Assembly (NCBI GenBank): GCA_964570855.1
Contig: CAZMZR010000005.1
Span: 1 to 64,000, forward strand
Length of the DNA: 64,000 nucleotides
Direction of reading: 5' to 3'
Source: JAFGPS01 sp964570855
Lineage (GTDB): Bacteria > Planctomycetota > Phycisphaerae > Sedimentisphaerales > Anaerobacaceae
Below the pieces are notes generated by a model that was not told the DNA's origin, ran no database searches, and saw nothing but the letters and a program-made list of their open reading frames with translations. Position 1 is the first letter of the stretch. Each line of letters opens with the position of its first letter. The translations under genes and the position numbers were made by a program. Below are positions 54,659 to 63,217 of the stretch, piece after piece.

Positions 54659-56722
54659 TCAGAAAATTCGGCTGCCGGTCTGGAAAACGATGAATGTAAT
54701 AACGTACGCAAGTGCGGTCAGGCCGAAGAATTGCAGCAGCGCCCATCGCCAGGAATTCGTCTCCTGCTTAGTCATGGCGACCGTCGCGATGCACGGTGCA
54801 TAAATCAGGCAGAACAGCATAATACAAAAACCGGTCAAAGGCGTATAGTTCGCTTGAAGTTTTTGCCGAAGTGTCTTTCCCGATTCACCCTCATCGCCGA
54901 CCGAATAAGTAATTGCCAGTTGCGATACAAAGACTTCTTTGGCTGCGGTAGCTCCGACAAGGGCCGTTCCGATTTTCCAGTCGAATCCGAGCGGTTTGAG
55001 TGCGGGCTCTATCGCCTTTCCCAGTCTGCCGATGGCCGAATGTTCCAGCTTTTCCTGCCGAGCCTGATGCGGCGTCAATTCCGAGAGCGAATCCGGGCCG
55101 GGTTTCGGGTAACTCATTGCAATCCACAACATAATCGAGACGGCCAGGATTATCGTGCCGGCCTTTCGCAGGTACATCCAGCCTCGCTGCCACATGTGGA
55201 TACAGATGGATTTGAAGGTCGGTACGCGGTAGGGCGGCAGCTCCATGACGAACGGCACGGTCTCGCCTCTGAACACCGTCAGACGCAAAATCTTTATACA
55301 GATAACGGCTATGATTATTCCTGTCAGATAAATCAGCCACATCATCGGCCCGTGCCAGTGTTCCGGGAAGAACGCCGGTATGATTAGCGCATAAATAGTC
55401 AATTTTGCCCCACAGCTCATCAGCGGGATGACCATTATTGTCGTGAACCTGCTGCGTTTATTTTCGAGGATTCGCGTTGCCATAATCGCCGGCACGGAAC
55501 ATCCGAATCCGATAAGCATTGGGATAAAGCTTTTTCCGTGCAGGCCTATCTTGTGCATTATGCGGTCCATGATAAACGCCGCCCGTGCCATGTACCCGGA
55601 ATCTTCCAGCAGGGCGATCATCAAAAACAGCAGCAGGATATTGGGCAGGAACACCAGCACTCCACCGACTCCGCCGATGACGCCGTCCACCAGGAGCGAT
55701 TTGAGCCAGTAGTCGCTTCCCGCTGGCCATAGAGCTGTTATCGCATTTGACAGTTGGCCGAAGAACCACTCTAACCAGCCCATCGGATAACCCCCTATCT
55801 TGAACGTCAGCACGAAGGTAAGGTACATCAGCAGCAGGAAAATCGGCAGGCCGAGGATGCGATGTGTCACTACGGCGTCGATCATATCGCTGTAATTATG
55901 CCTTAGTTCGACGGTTGTTTTAATCGTCTCCTGGCACGCGCCCGATATGAAGCCGTACCGCCTGTCCGCCATGACGATTTCAGGATTATCGCCGAAAATG
56001 TCTTTTAGATGCACGGCCGAAGCGGCTACTGTATCGAGCACTTCCCTGCTGTGTACTTTTGCGGTAATCTCGTCGTCCTGCTCCAGAAGCTTGATTGCCA
56101 GCCATCTCGGCTCGTATTTTTCTATAAGCTGTTGTTCCTTCTCTATGATAACTTTTTCGATTCGTTCCAGCTCGTGCTCGATTTCATCGCCGTAATTTAT
56201 TTTATGGATGCGAGGTTTTTTGGTCTGTCCGGCGGTTTCGATAATCGCATCGAGCAGCTCCGTTTTGCCTTTGCCCTTGTTGCCTACGGTCTTGACTATT
56301 TTCGCTTCCAGCAACATTGACAACTGCTCGATATCGAACAGCATGCCTTTCTGCTCGGCGATGTCACTCATATTGAACGCAAGGACCAGCGGGACGTTCA
56401 TTTCGATAAGCTGCGTGGCTAAGTACAGATTCCGCTCGATGCCGGAGGCATCGATGATATCGACCACGACGTCCGGATGCTCACCGATAATGAAATTACG
56501 GGCGACAAGCTCTTCGGTCGAATACGCACTCAGGCTGTATGTCCCCGGCAGGTCCACGAACGTAATCTCGTAATCCCCGTGCCTGCACTTCCCCTGTTTC
56601 TTCTCCACCGTCACGCCGGGATAATTGCCCACGTGCTGGTGCGCACCGGTGAGCTGGTTGAAGATGGAAGTTTTTCCGCTGTTAGGATTTCCGGCCAGTG
56701 CCGCCGTGATTTTTTTCATCAT
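54659..56722 (-). CDS. feoB: FeoB ferrous iron transporter
   Basis: About 687 aa. The N-terminal GTPase domain has GNPNSGKTS, DLPGTYSLS and FNMSD; the membrane part has two Gate motifs (LPNILLLFLMIALLEDSGYMARAAF with CSVPAIMATRIL, and SCGAKLTIYAL). It imports Fe(II) across the inner membrane. I use the ATG at 56722; 56719 and a GTG at 56731 are also in frame. It overlaps feoA by about 40 bp. Confidence 0.95.
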   Translation of the reverse strand: MMKKITAALAGNPNSGKTSIFNQLTGAHQHVGNYPGVTVEKKQGKCRHGDYEITFVDLPGTYSLSAYSTEELVARNFIIGEHPDVVVDIIDASGIERNLYLATQLIEMNVPLVLAFNMSDIAEQKGMLFDIEQLSMLLEAKIVKTVGNKGKGKTELLDAIIETAGQTKKPRIHKINYGDEIEHELERIEKVIIEKEQQLIEKYEPRWLAIKLLEQDDEITAKVHSREVLDTVAASAVHLKDIFGDNPEIVMADRRYGFISGACQETIKTTVELRHNYSDMIDAVVTHRILGLPIFLLLMYLTFVLTFKIGGYPMGWLEWFFGQLSNAITALWPAGSDYWLKSLLVDGVIGGVGGVLVFLPNILLLFLMIALLEDSGYMARAAFIMDRIMHKIGLHGKSFIPMLIGFGCSVPAIMATRILENKRSRFTTIMVIPLMSCGAKLTIYALIIPAFFPEHWHGPMMWLIYLTGIIIAVICIKILRLTVFRGETVPFVMELPPYRVPTFKSICIHMWQRGWMYLRKAGTIILAVSIMLWIAMSYPKPGPDSLSELTPHQARQEKLEHSAIGRLGKAIEPALKPLGFDWKIGTALVGATAAKEVFVSQLAITYSVGDEGESGKTLRQKLQANYTPLTGFCIMLFCLIYAPCIATVAMTKQETNSWRWALLQFFGLTALAYVITFIVFQTGSRIF

Positions 56723-56960
56723 CACAACCACATACCATTATCTTATGGGCCATACCCCTGCCCAGCATCATCTTCGAGCCTTTGACGCTGATAACAAACG
56801 GGCCGGGATGGCCGTTACTAACGACTGTTATTTCCACGTTGGGTAAAAGCCCCATCGATGCGAGTCGGCTGTTCAGGCCGCGTCCGGCTTCTATGGTCGC
56901 CAGCCTGACTTTTTCGCCGGACCGAATCGCTGATAGCGGCTTTAATTCTTTTATCTCCAT
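56682..56960 (-). CDS. feoA: FeoA-domain protein
   Basis: 92 aa SH3-like partner of FeoB. Core sequence: KPLSAIRSGEKVRLATIEAG, LASMGLLPNVEITVV and SKMMLGRGMAHKIMV (in parts). The C terminus carries an odd CGCDDEKNHGG stretch because the gene overlaps the feoB start. It lies 46 bp after the DtxR-family regulator gene. Confidence 0.92.
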   Translation of the reverse strand: MEIKELKPLSAIRSGEKVRLATIEAGRGLNSRLASMGLLPNVEITVVSNGHPGPFVISVKGSKMMLGRGMAHKIMVCGCDDEKNHGGTGRKS

Positions 56961-57006
56961 AGTTCGTTTCTCTTGGCCCCTTCGATTCCGCCCGGAGCAT
57001 GCTTTT

Positions 57007-57474
57007 TTACTTTTTTATTTTCCTGTTCCTTCTTTTGCAGAATTTACGAAATTCGACCATAAAATCGTTGCCGTTTTCACTGCTTTGGCCGACAAATTCG
57101 ATAAAAGATAAAAGTCTGGCAGTAATCTCCGACCCGAGTGCGTGTTCGGCTTTACATGCCGCCTCTTGTGAGATTGCCGGTTTAACGCCGAGGACATCGG
57201 TAAAAAAGGACTTGAGGATTTCGTGCCTGTTTGCTATCTCGGCCGCAGCGACCTGTCCGGATTGTGTTAAGCTGATATAATCGTAAGGTTTATAATTGGC
57301 CATGCCCTTTTTCTTCAGGGTCCGCAGCGCTCCGGTTACCGAAGCTCTGGAGACGCCGATTTGCTCGGCGATGTCCTTGCTGCGGGCGATATTGTTATCT
57401 CCGGCCAAATTGAAAATCGCCTCTAAATAATCTTCGAGGGAAGCGCTTAATTTTGTCTTTTTCGTCTCTGCCAT
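57007..57474 (-). CDS. DtxR/MntR-family metalloregulator
   Basis: 155 aa. Winged helix: SLEDYLEAIFNLAGDNNIARSKDIAEQIGVSRASVTGALRTL (in parts), followed by the dimerisation/metal-binding helices with HEILKSFFTDVLG, EAACKAEHALG. There is no SH3 domain, so it resembles MntR or IdeR-short forms. As the first gene before feoA and feoB it very probably senses iron and represses this operon. Confidence 0.88.
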   Translation of the reverse strand: MAETKKTKLSASLEDYLEAIFNLAGDNNIARSKDIAEQIGVSRASVTGALRTLKKKGMANYKPYDYISLTQSGQVAAAEIANRHEILKSFFTDVLGVKPAISQEAACKAEHALGSEITARLLSFIEFVGQSSENGNDFMVEFRKFCKRRNRKIKK

Positions 57475-57485
57475 ATTGTTTTATT

Positions 57486-57530
57486 CTCATATATATGAGC
57501 CTAACCTAATATAGTTAGTTTTGCCTAACT
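57486..57530 (-). promoter_or_regulatory. Candidate DtxR-type operator upstream of the feo operon
   Basis: On the minus strand TTAGGTTAGGCTCA resembles half of a DtxR/IdeR box. CTAAC (57501-57505) and GTTAG (57514-57518) form an inverted repeat, and a palindrome CTCATATATATGAG lies at 57486-57499, 12 bp from the regulator start. This fits autoregulation of regulator-feoA-feoB. Confidence 0.6.
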
Positions 57531-57755
57531 TTGTCAAGTATTTTTTGGGATTTTTGAGAAATATTTTATTAACATGATAGATTATCATTCGCAAGGCCAT
57601 TAAAACCGCTCTGGTTGGCTGATAGGGTATAGAGGATAGAATTAAAATAGGTAAAATACTGCATATATGATATGATAGACGAGGGATGATGGACGATTGA
57701 CGTGTCATCTCCTGAGCGTGGTAGGATCAGCACGGGGCCTATGCCGTAAATTGCT

Positions 57756-59447
57756 TTATGCCCCGGATTTTTCCATGATGATAAGAGAAAGGCCGGACCG
57801 AGGAAGCTCAAAGTTGAGCGACACTTCATTATTCGTGACGTCAATAGATTTCGACGGTTCCAGCAGTTGCAATTCCATCGCCTCTTTGAGCTGGGCAATC
57901 ATTGCCGGGGTAGGATCCTGCGGGCTGCCCAATTCGAGCCACTTCGTATAGGCGTTGCTGTGGGTATCGTCAATTCGGTAATGTGTCACCCGGACTTTGT
58001 TTCCTAAATCTGCCGGCAGCTTGACTTTCAATTGAATCGAGGCGGGTTTTGCCGGGACGATAATGTCATGATAATTCCAGAGTAAGATTTTTATGACCTG
58101 GCCATCAGCAACGGCCATTCCGTTAATGTCCGGCCGTTCTCGAACGCTCGATTTGAGAATTTCGTCCACCGGCACCGCGCCGTCACTGGTCAGAGGCAGC
58201 TGGTTTCCCTTTAATTGCCCTAACATTTTGAAGGCGTTCAGGACGGGCTTATGCACGCCGTTGGTGGCCAGTGTGCGATAGCCGTCGAACCACGGCATGC
58301 CGTCGAACATGAAGGCCCAGGACAGCACGCCCTTGAGATTGACGCCTTCCCTCTCGGCCAAATCAAGGCTGTATTTCATCATCGCCGCCACGTAGGCACC
58401 GTAGGCGGGGACATTTCTATAACCTCGCTCCGGCGATTCCGAAGCCGGCATTCCGGCAGCGCCGTCCGGGTCCGCCTCGCCTATGATTATTGGCGTATTT
58501 TTGAATTTCGGGACATCCGCCACGGCGGAAAACCCGCTCAGGTGCCTGGTGAGCTGGCCGCGCATACTCATCTCCACATGGCCGTCTCTGAAAACGATGC
58601 CGCCTTTGGCGTGGAATCCGACGTAGTCGAGCCGCGTGCTGGTCTTTCCCGTTAGTGAGTTCTTCTCTTGGGCGCAGTGCCGCAGGAAGTCTCGCAGGAA
58701 CCTGCTGCCGGAGTCGGCCACGTGCGGGCCGCCGAAAACGGCTTCGGGCATGACTTCATGAATGGCCTGCTCGGTATATTCGAAGAGTTTGACGTAATCC
58801 TCGTAGCTGCCCTGGAAATAGAAAATGTCCGGCTCGTTCCAGAGCTCCCATAGCCAGGTTTTTTCGACGTTATTATATCTTTGTTTCGAGTGACGTGCCC
58901 ACCGGCGAATCAGCTCGGCCCATTTCTCATAATCTTTGGGCGGAAAAAATACGCCCATTCCCTCATTCGGTCCGAACGGTTTGGGCGGCCGGTACGAATC
59001 CGGTTTGACGGAAAGGTCTTTCGGCATTAATCCGATTTCCACAAGCGGCCGGCACCCGGATGCAATTACGGCGTCGAATATCCCGTCCATAATCGTCCAG
59101 TCATATACCGGCTCGCCGTCGGCGTTTTCGGTATAGACATTGGTCGAGCCCCATTTCGGAGTTGCCGTGCCGTCGCCGCTGTTGAGTAAAAAGTGCTGTC
59201 GCAGATAGACCGGCTCAGAATTGATTTGTGCCACTGTTTTCATCAGGTCGATACAATCGGGCGTGGTTGTATAATTACATTCGTCGTAGCCGTAATATTG
59301 CCATACGTGTTTGAGCGGCCGACCGGGTTTTGTGGCATCCACATTCACCGAGACGACAGAAGATTGGGAAAATACCCGCCCCGGTAAAAAGGCCGTGACA
59401 ATAATCATTAAAATTAATATGCCGTTAATGAAGGATCGCTTATTCAT
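57756..59447 (-). CDS. GH39-like glycoside hydrolase, exported
   Basis: 563 aa with a signal peptide (1-29). It is a TIM-barrel of clan A with GH39 (beta-xylosidase/iduronidase)-like features: LKHVWQYYGYDECNY near the start, WLWELWNEPDIF with the acid/base Glu at about 204, and a second Glu candidate in TPIIIGEADPDG. The C-terminal part is a beta-sandwich. It would hydrolyse plant or algal glycans in the periplasm or outside. The substrate is inferred only by family. Confidence 0.75.
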   Translation of the reverse strand: MNKRSFINGILILMIIVTAFLPGRVFSQSSVVSVNVDATKPGRPLKHVWQYYGYDECNYTTTPDCIDLMKTVAQINSEPVYLRQHFLLNSGDGTATPKWGSTNVYTENADGEPVYDWTIMDGIFDAVIASGCRPLVEIGLMPKDLSVKPDSYRPPKPFGPNEGMGVFFPPKDYEKWAELIRRWARHSKQRYNNVEKTWLWELWNEPDIFYFQGSYEDYVKLFEYTEQAIHEVMPEAVFGGPHVADSGSRFLRDFLRHCAQEKNSLTGKTSTRLDYVGFHAKGGIVFRDGHVEMSMRGQLTRHLSGFSAVADVPKFKNTPIIIGEADPDGAAGMPASESPERGYRNVPAYGAYVAAMMKYSLDLAEREGVNLKGVLSWAFMFDGMPWFDGYRTLATNGVHKPVLNAFKMLGQLKGNQLPLTSDGAVPVDEILKSSVRERPDINGMAVADGQVIKILLWNYHDIIVPAKPASIQLKVKLPADLGNKVRVTHYRIDDTHSNAYTKWLELGSPQDPTPAMIAQLKEAMELQLLEPSKSIDVTNNEVSLNFELPRSGLSLIIMEKSGA

Positions 59448-59728
59448 TTTGTTTGCCTTTCCGAAGGAAATCGAGTTTATTAAGCATCACAGATTAAACA
59501 ATTCCGGCATAAATTTGCCTTTCAAGCTTACAGTCAAATCCGCTTCTTTGCAAGTAATTTGAATGTTAAAAGATATCTCATTACCGGGACAATGTTGGGA
59601 AAAATGAGGCTTTTTTCGTCACGTTTGCGCACATAGCCACCATTATGGGGGGCGTAGTTTTTTAGTTCATAAATTTATTAAGGTATTAAAACTTGATTCG
59701 CAAATTATCTAATTAACTAATTCTCTAA

Positions 59729-60376
59729 TCAACTTATCCCCGCGAGGGTGTTATCGAAGTTGTCGTCAAAATTCCGGATCGGCTGGAAAAGCCCGTCCTT
59801 TTCCTGATACTTCTGTATCGGCGGCTGTGCTACGGCTACGCCTTTCGGCGAATTCCCCTGACAAAGGACAAGTTCGCAATAGTCGATCCCGAAGATTACG
59901 AGAAACTAAACAAATACAACTGGTATGCCCTTCGATGCAGGGATACTTATTACGCGGTAAGAATCGGCAGAAAATCAGAGGCCAGGCGCGGAAAGAATAT
60001 CTGGATGCACCGCGTCGTGCTGGGGCTGGAGGACGGCGTGATTTGCGACCATATCAATCATAACGGACTTGATAACAGAAAGGCGAACCTGAGGCCGGCG
60101 ACGCATAGCCAGAATATGTGGAACCGCCCGAAACGAAGGACCAAATGCCGCTCGAAATATAAGGGTGTTTCGTTCAAGTCAGCGCAGAAAAAATGGGTGG
60201 CCGATATACAGGCCGGCGGCAAACCGAAATTTCTCGGTTATTTCGATAATGAGACCAAAGCGGCACGTGCGTATGACAAGGCCGCAAAGAAATATCACGG
60301 CCAATATGCATCTTTGAATTTCGAAAGACCCCGCAATAAACTTCGGCGTTGTTCAGGACAAAAACTGCGGGGCTAA
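59729..60376 (+). CDS. HNH endonuclease with AP2 DNA-binding domain, start unclear
   Basis: An open frame of 216 codons. The HNH part reads IPLTKDKFAIVDPEDYEKL, MHRVVLGLEDGVICDHINHNGLDNRKANLR, and the AP2-like part SKYKGVSFKSAQKKWVADIQA and GYFDNETKAARAYDKAAKKYHGQYASLNF (each shortened here to its key blocks). These are homing-endonuclease-like proteins, frequent in this phylum. There is no ATG, GTG or TTG in frame before 60005, inside the HNH fold, yet upstream codons (EVVVKIPDRLEKP) look coding. It may use a rare start or be 5'-damaged. Its stop overlaps the antiporter stop. Confidence 0.7.
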   Translation, partial: STYPREGVIEVVVKIPDRLEKPVLFLILLYRRLCYGYAFRRIPLTKDKFAIVDPEDYEKLNKYNWYALRCRDTYYAVRIGRKSEARRGKNIWMHRVVLGLEDGVICDHINHNGLDNRKANLRPATHSQNMWNRPKRRTKCRSKYKGVSFKSAQKKWVADIQAGGKPKFLGYFDNETKAARAYDKAAKKYHGQYASLNFERPRNKLRRCSGQKLRG

Positions 60377-61386
60377 ATATTCGGTGAGCCGTATGTGAAC
60401 AGATAGATGATATATGCGAAATATCCGCACAGCAGTATCACACCGGCGATTCTGCCGACCACGCGTTTGCCGATTATTATCAAGCCTGCAAAACCGGCAG
60501 AGACGATAATCATAATCCAATAGTCGATTCCTCCTGCGAAGCGGGCGGATATATCGAACGGCTTAACCAAGCCGGCCGTGCCGGTGACAAGCAGGGTATT
60601 GAAAATATTCGAGCCGACTAAGTTGCCGACGGAGATGTCATGCTCGCCCTTGACGGCGGCGACGACGCAGGTGACAAGCTCCGGCAGGGAAGTGCCGAGT
60701 GCTATAACGGTCAGCGCGATAACACCTTCGCTCAGGCCGACCTGCCTGCCGATGAAAATCGCACCCTCGACCGTCATTTTCGCCCCCAGCGCCAGGCCAG
60801 CCAAACCGATAACGACAAATATCACGCTCTTTTTCATGCTTTGTATTTCAATAGGCAGCTCTTGCATGACACTTTTAAATTTGTTTCCTTCGGCTGCTCT
60901 CAGGGCAGATCTTGTATGCCTGGATTCCCGCCGGGCATCATAAACAGTAAGCAGGATTAATACTATAAAGACGACCAGCAGGGCAGTTGCTTCCGGCCGG
61001 GCGAGATGCGAATTACGCAGAAACGGCCAGAGCAATAGTGCCACCGCCAGCATGACCGGCACTTCGCGCATCAGTGTCAGCTTCCTGACTACCAGCGGGC
61101 GGATAAGGGCGATAAGCCCGCCGACCAGGGCGAGGTTGGCGATATTGGAACCGAAAACGTTGCCGACGGCGATATCTCCGCCGTTGGTTTTTTGCAGCAC
61201 ACCGGCGATACTGGCCGCCACTTCCGGTGCCGATGTCCCCATCGCCACGACGGTCAGGCCGATGACCAGTGAGCTTATGCCGAGTCGATGTGCCAGCACT
61301 ACCGCACCGGAGACCAGCAGCTCGGCACTCTTCCAGAGAATTAGCAAGCCGCCTGCCAGCAATAATATAGCCAAAGTTATGTTCAT
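60373..61386 (-). CDS. Calcium/sodium antiporter (CaCA, YrbG-like)
   Basis: 337 aa with ten to eleven membrane helices in two inverted halves. Each half has the alpha-repeat: GTSAPEVAAS with GNVFGSNIANLAL, and GTSLPELVTC with GNLVGSNIFNTLL. It exchanges Na+ for Ca2+ or a related cation. ATG 61386 is preferred over 61404 because it opens directly into the first helix. Confidence 0.9.
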   Translation of the reverse strand: MNITLAILLLAGGLLILWKSAELLVSGAVVLAHRLGISSLVIGLTVVAMGTSAPEVAASIAGVLQKTNGGDIAVGNVFGSNIANLALVGGLIALIRPLVVRKLTLMREVPVMLAVALLLWPFLRNSHLARPEATALLVVFIVLILLTVYDARRESRHTRSALRAAEGNKFKSVMQELPIEIQSMKKSVIFVVIGLAGLALGAKMTVEGAIFIGRQVGLSEGVIALTVIALGTSLPELVTCVVAAVKGEHDISVGNLVGSNIFNTLLVTGTAGLVKPFDISARFAGGIDYWIMIIVSAGFAGLIIIGKRVVGRIAGVILLCGYFAYIIYLFTYGSPNI

Positions 61387-61678
61387 ATCATTCGCTTGAT
61401 TCAATGCTTCCCCGGTTCCGGACGGGGACTCGATTTACAGAAACATTAATTCAAGAGCGCCTCTTTTTCAAGCTAATTAGCAGATAAAAACAATCGTGTT
61501 TAGTTTCTCACCGGTGCCGGCAAACGGCTAAATGATAGAAAAGGATTGATTTGAGGAATTTTAGAATATATAAATAGCTGAAACGGCAACTTTTTATACA
61601 AAAACAAAAAGCGTGTATCTGCCGTTTTATACAGTCTGTATAGGCAATCGTTCGAACATTCAGAAAGGAATATAAGAA

Positions 61679-62323
61679 GTGTGCGAGAAGAACGACATAG
61701 ACGGGTCTGTAACGGAAAAGTGCAGCCGAATGGCGAATGAGTATGACAGTAAAAAAGAGGGCTGGCATGGCCCCGAAGTTGTCTTTGGCCTCGTGTACGA
61801 ATTTATCAAACCGGGCCAGGCCGTACTCGATATCGGCATAGGCACAGGACTCGGCTCGATATTGTTCCATAAGGCAGGCCTGCATGTCTATGGTATGGAT
61901 ATGTCACCGCAAATGCTGGAAGTCTGCAGGAACAAGGGATTCACGGAGGATTTAAAGGTGCATGATTTAACGGCCGAACCTTATCCATACTCGGATGCAT
62001 CGTTCGACCACGTCGTCTGCATCGGCGTACTAAATCATTTTGAGAATTTAGGAGTCGTTTTCAGAGAAACTTCGCGTATCTTAAAAGACGATGGGATTTT
62101 TGCCTTTATTGTGGCCGACCGCAAAAGCAACGAGGAATCGAGCTTCCATGTAGAGCATGGCGAAGCACAAACTACCATGTATCGGCACAGTGCAGAACTG
62201 GTCAACAGGCTTCTGGAAGACAGCAATTTTGCATTGGTCAAAGGGCTTGAGTTCTCCGTCTCCGGCCACAAAGAAAAAGGCCAACCTTTGCGTCTAAAGG
62301 CCTACGCCGCTATAAGACAATAA
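61679..62323 (+). CDS. Class I SAM-dependent methyltransferase
   Basis: 214 aa starting from a GTG with AAGGAA upstream. Motif I is VLDIGIGTGLGS, acidic strand 2 is YGMDMSPQML, and the post-motif region reads FDHVVCIGVLNHF. The typical Rossmann-like fold is complete. The substrate is unknown, and its neighbours give no clue. Confidence 0.83.
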   Translation: MCEKNDIDGSVTEKCSRMANEYDSKKEGWHGPEVVFGLVYEFIKPGQAVLDIGIGTGLGSILFHKAGLHVYGMDMSPQMLEVCRNKGFTEDLKVHDLTAEPYPYSDASFDHVVCIGVLNHFENLGVVFRETSRILKDDGIFAFIVADRKSNEESSFHVEHGEAQTTMYRHSAELVNRLLEDSNFALVKGLEFSVSGHKEKGQPLRLKAYAAIRQ

Positions 62324-63217
62324 AAAATCACAATTGACATTTCACCGCAACCTGCTTATCCTGTTCTCAGAGGATTTCACCGAAAGAGCGAATGCAACAT
62401 AGAATCAAGATGATAGCGAAATTTTGACAAACGAGTCAAATGATTATTTTATCGATTAGACTAATTATTGTTCGATAATGAGAGAAAGGACAATAGATGA
62501 AAGGATTTGTCCTATTATTTCATAGCATAGTATGGTCTATATTCATCCTCTAACTAATTTATTATGGAAGACAGCCACTTATTGCTATTCTTGAGGCAAT
62601 CCGTTTTCTCAAGAGCTAGATTAGTCTCGAAAAGATACGAACATTTAATTGGACAGCTATTTGCTGGCTGGTTTTACTGGCGGTGCTTGTAATGATTTAT
62701 CTTGGCTGGCTTGTTGAAGAGCATCCGAAGATTTGTGAGTGTTGAGTTTATTTGAATCAGCCGTTGCCGGATAAGCCTGATTTTGTTTTATATCGTTTAT
62801 TGAGGGGATTAACAGAGGCAATAAATACCTGTTTTGGGCTGCACAAGTATTTGCTGAGTCGAACCTTATGATAAAATCCCTGATTTTGATATTTTTTCAC
62901 TTGACTTTAATAGACATACCGGATACAAAAAAACTTCAATAGCATCGATAGGTTTTTTTATTCACCAAAGGCGAGGCATAAATTAAAAAGAGTGATCAAA
63001 GGAAATCTACCAATGGTTAAAGTGCGAGATGTTCAAAGAAGTTACGATATTGGAGAGTGATTTATTTTGTAATCAATGGATTGTTTTTCTATTTCCTGTA
63101 TCACTGATAGTATTGGTCTAAGTCCAGAACTCTAAACACTAAGGAATATGCGAGTGGTGTTATAAAACGCCTGTTGGAGGTATTATTTATTGCAGTTTTT
63201 AATGAGGAGACTAAATT
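62324..63217. other. AT-rich region with a decayed gene
   Basis: About 890 bp. It contains a small broken membrane gene (62497-62745). The rest shows no frame with coding character and no recognisable RNA gene. Confidence 0.5.
62497..62745 (+). pseudogene. Small membrane protein pseudogene with two stops
   Basis: Starting at an ATG with AGAAAGGA upstream, one frame runs 83 codons but is broken by TAA (62551-62553) and TAG (62617-62619). On both sides of the stops the translation stays hydrophobic: MKGFVLLFHSIVWSIFIL, then LIYYGRQPLIAILEAIRFLKS, then a strong helix WTAICWLVLLAVLVMIYLGWL and a short tail. TAA and TAG exclude Sec recoding, so decay is the simplest reading. Confidence 0.65.

Noticed and set aside
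54600..54661. TGA of feoB as a Sec codon
   Set aside because: FeoB has normal length here, and the nearby GGC/GCC hairpin has the wrong loop and spacing.
54626..55387. 253-codon plus-strand frame
   Set aside because: Antisense to feoB, Arg/Cys-rich shadow composition.
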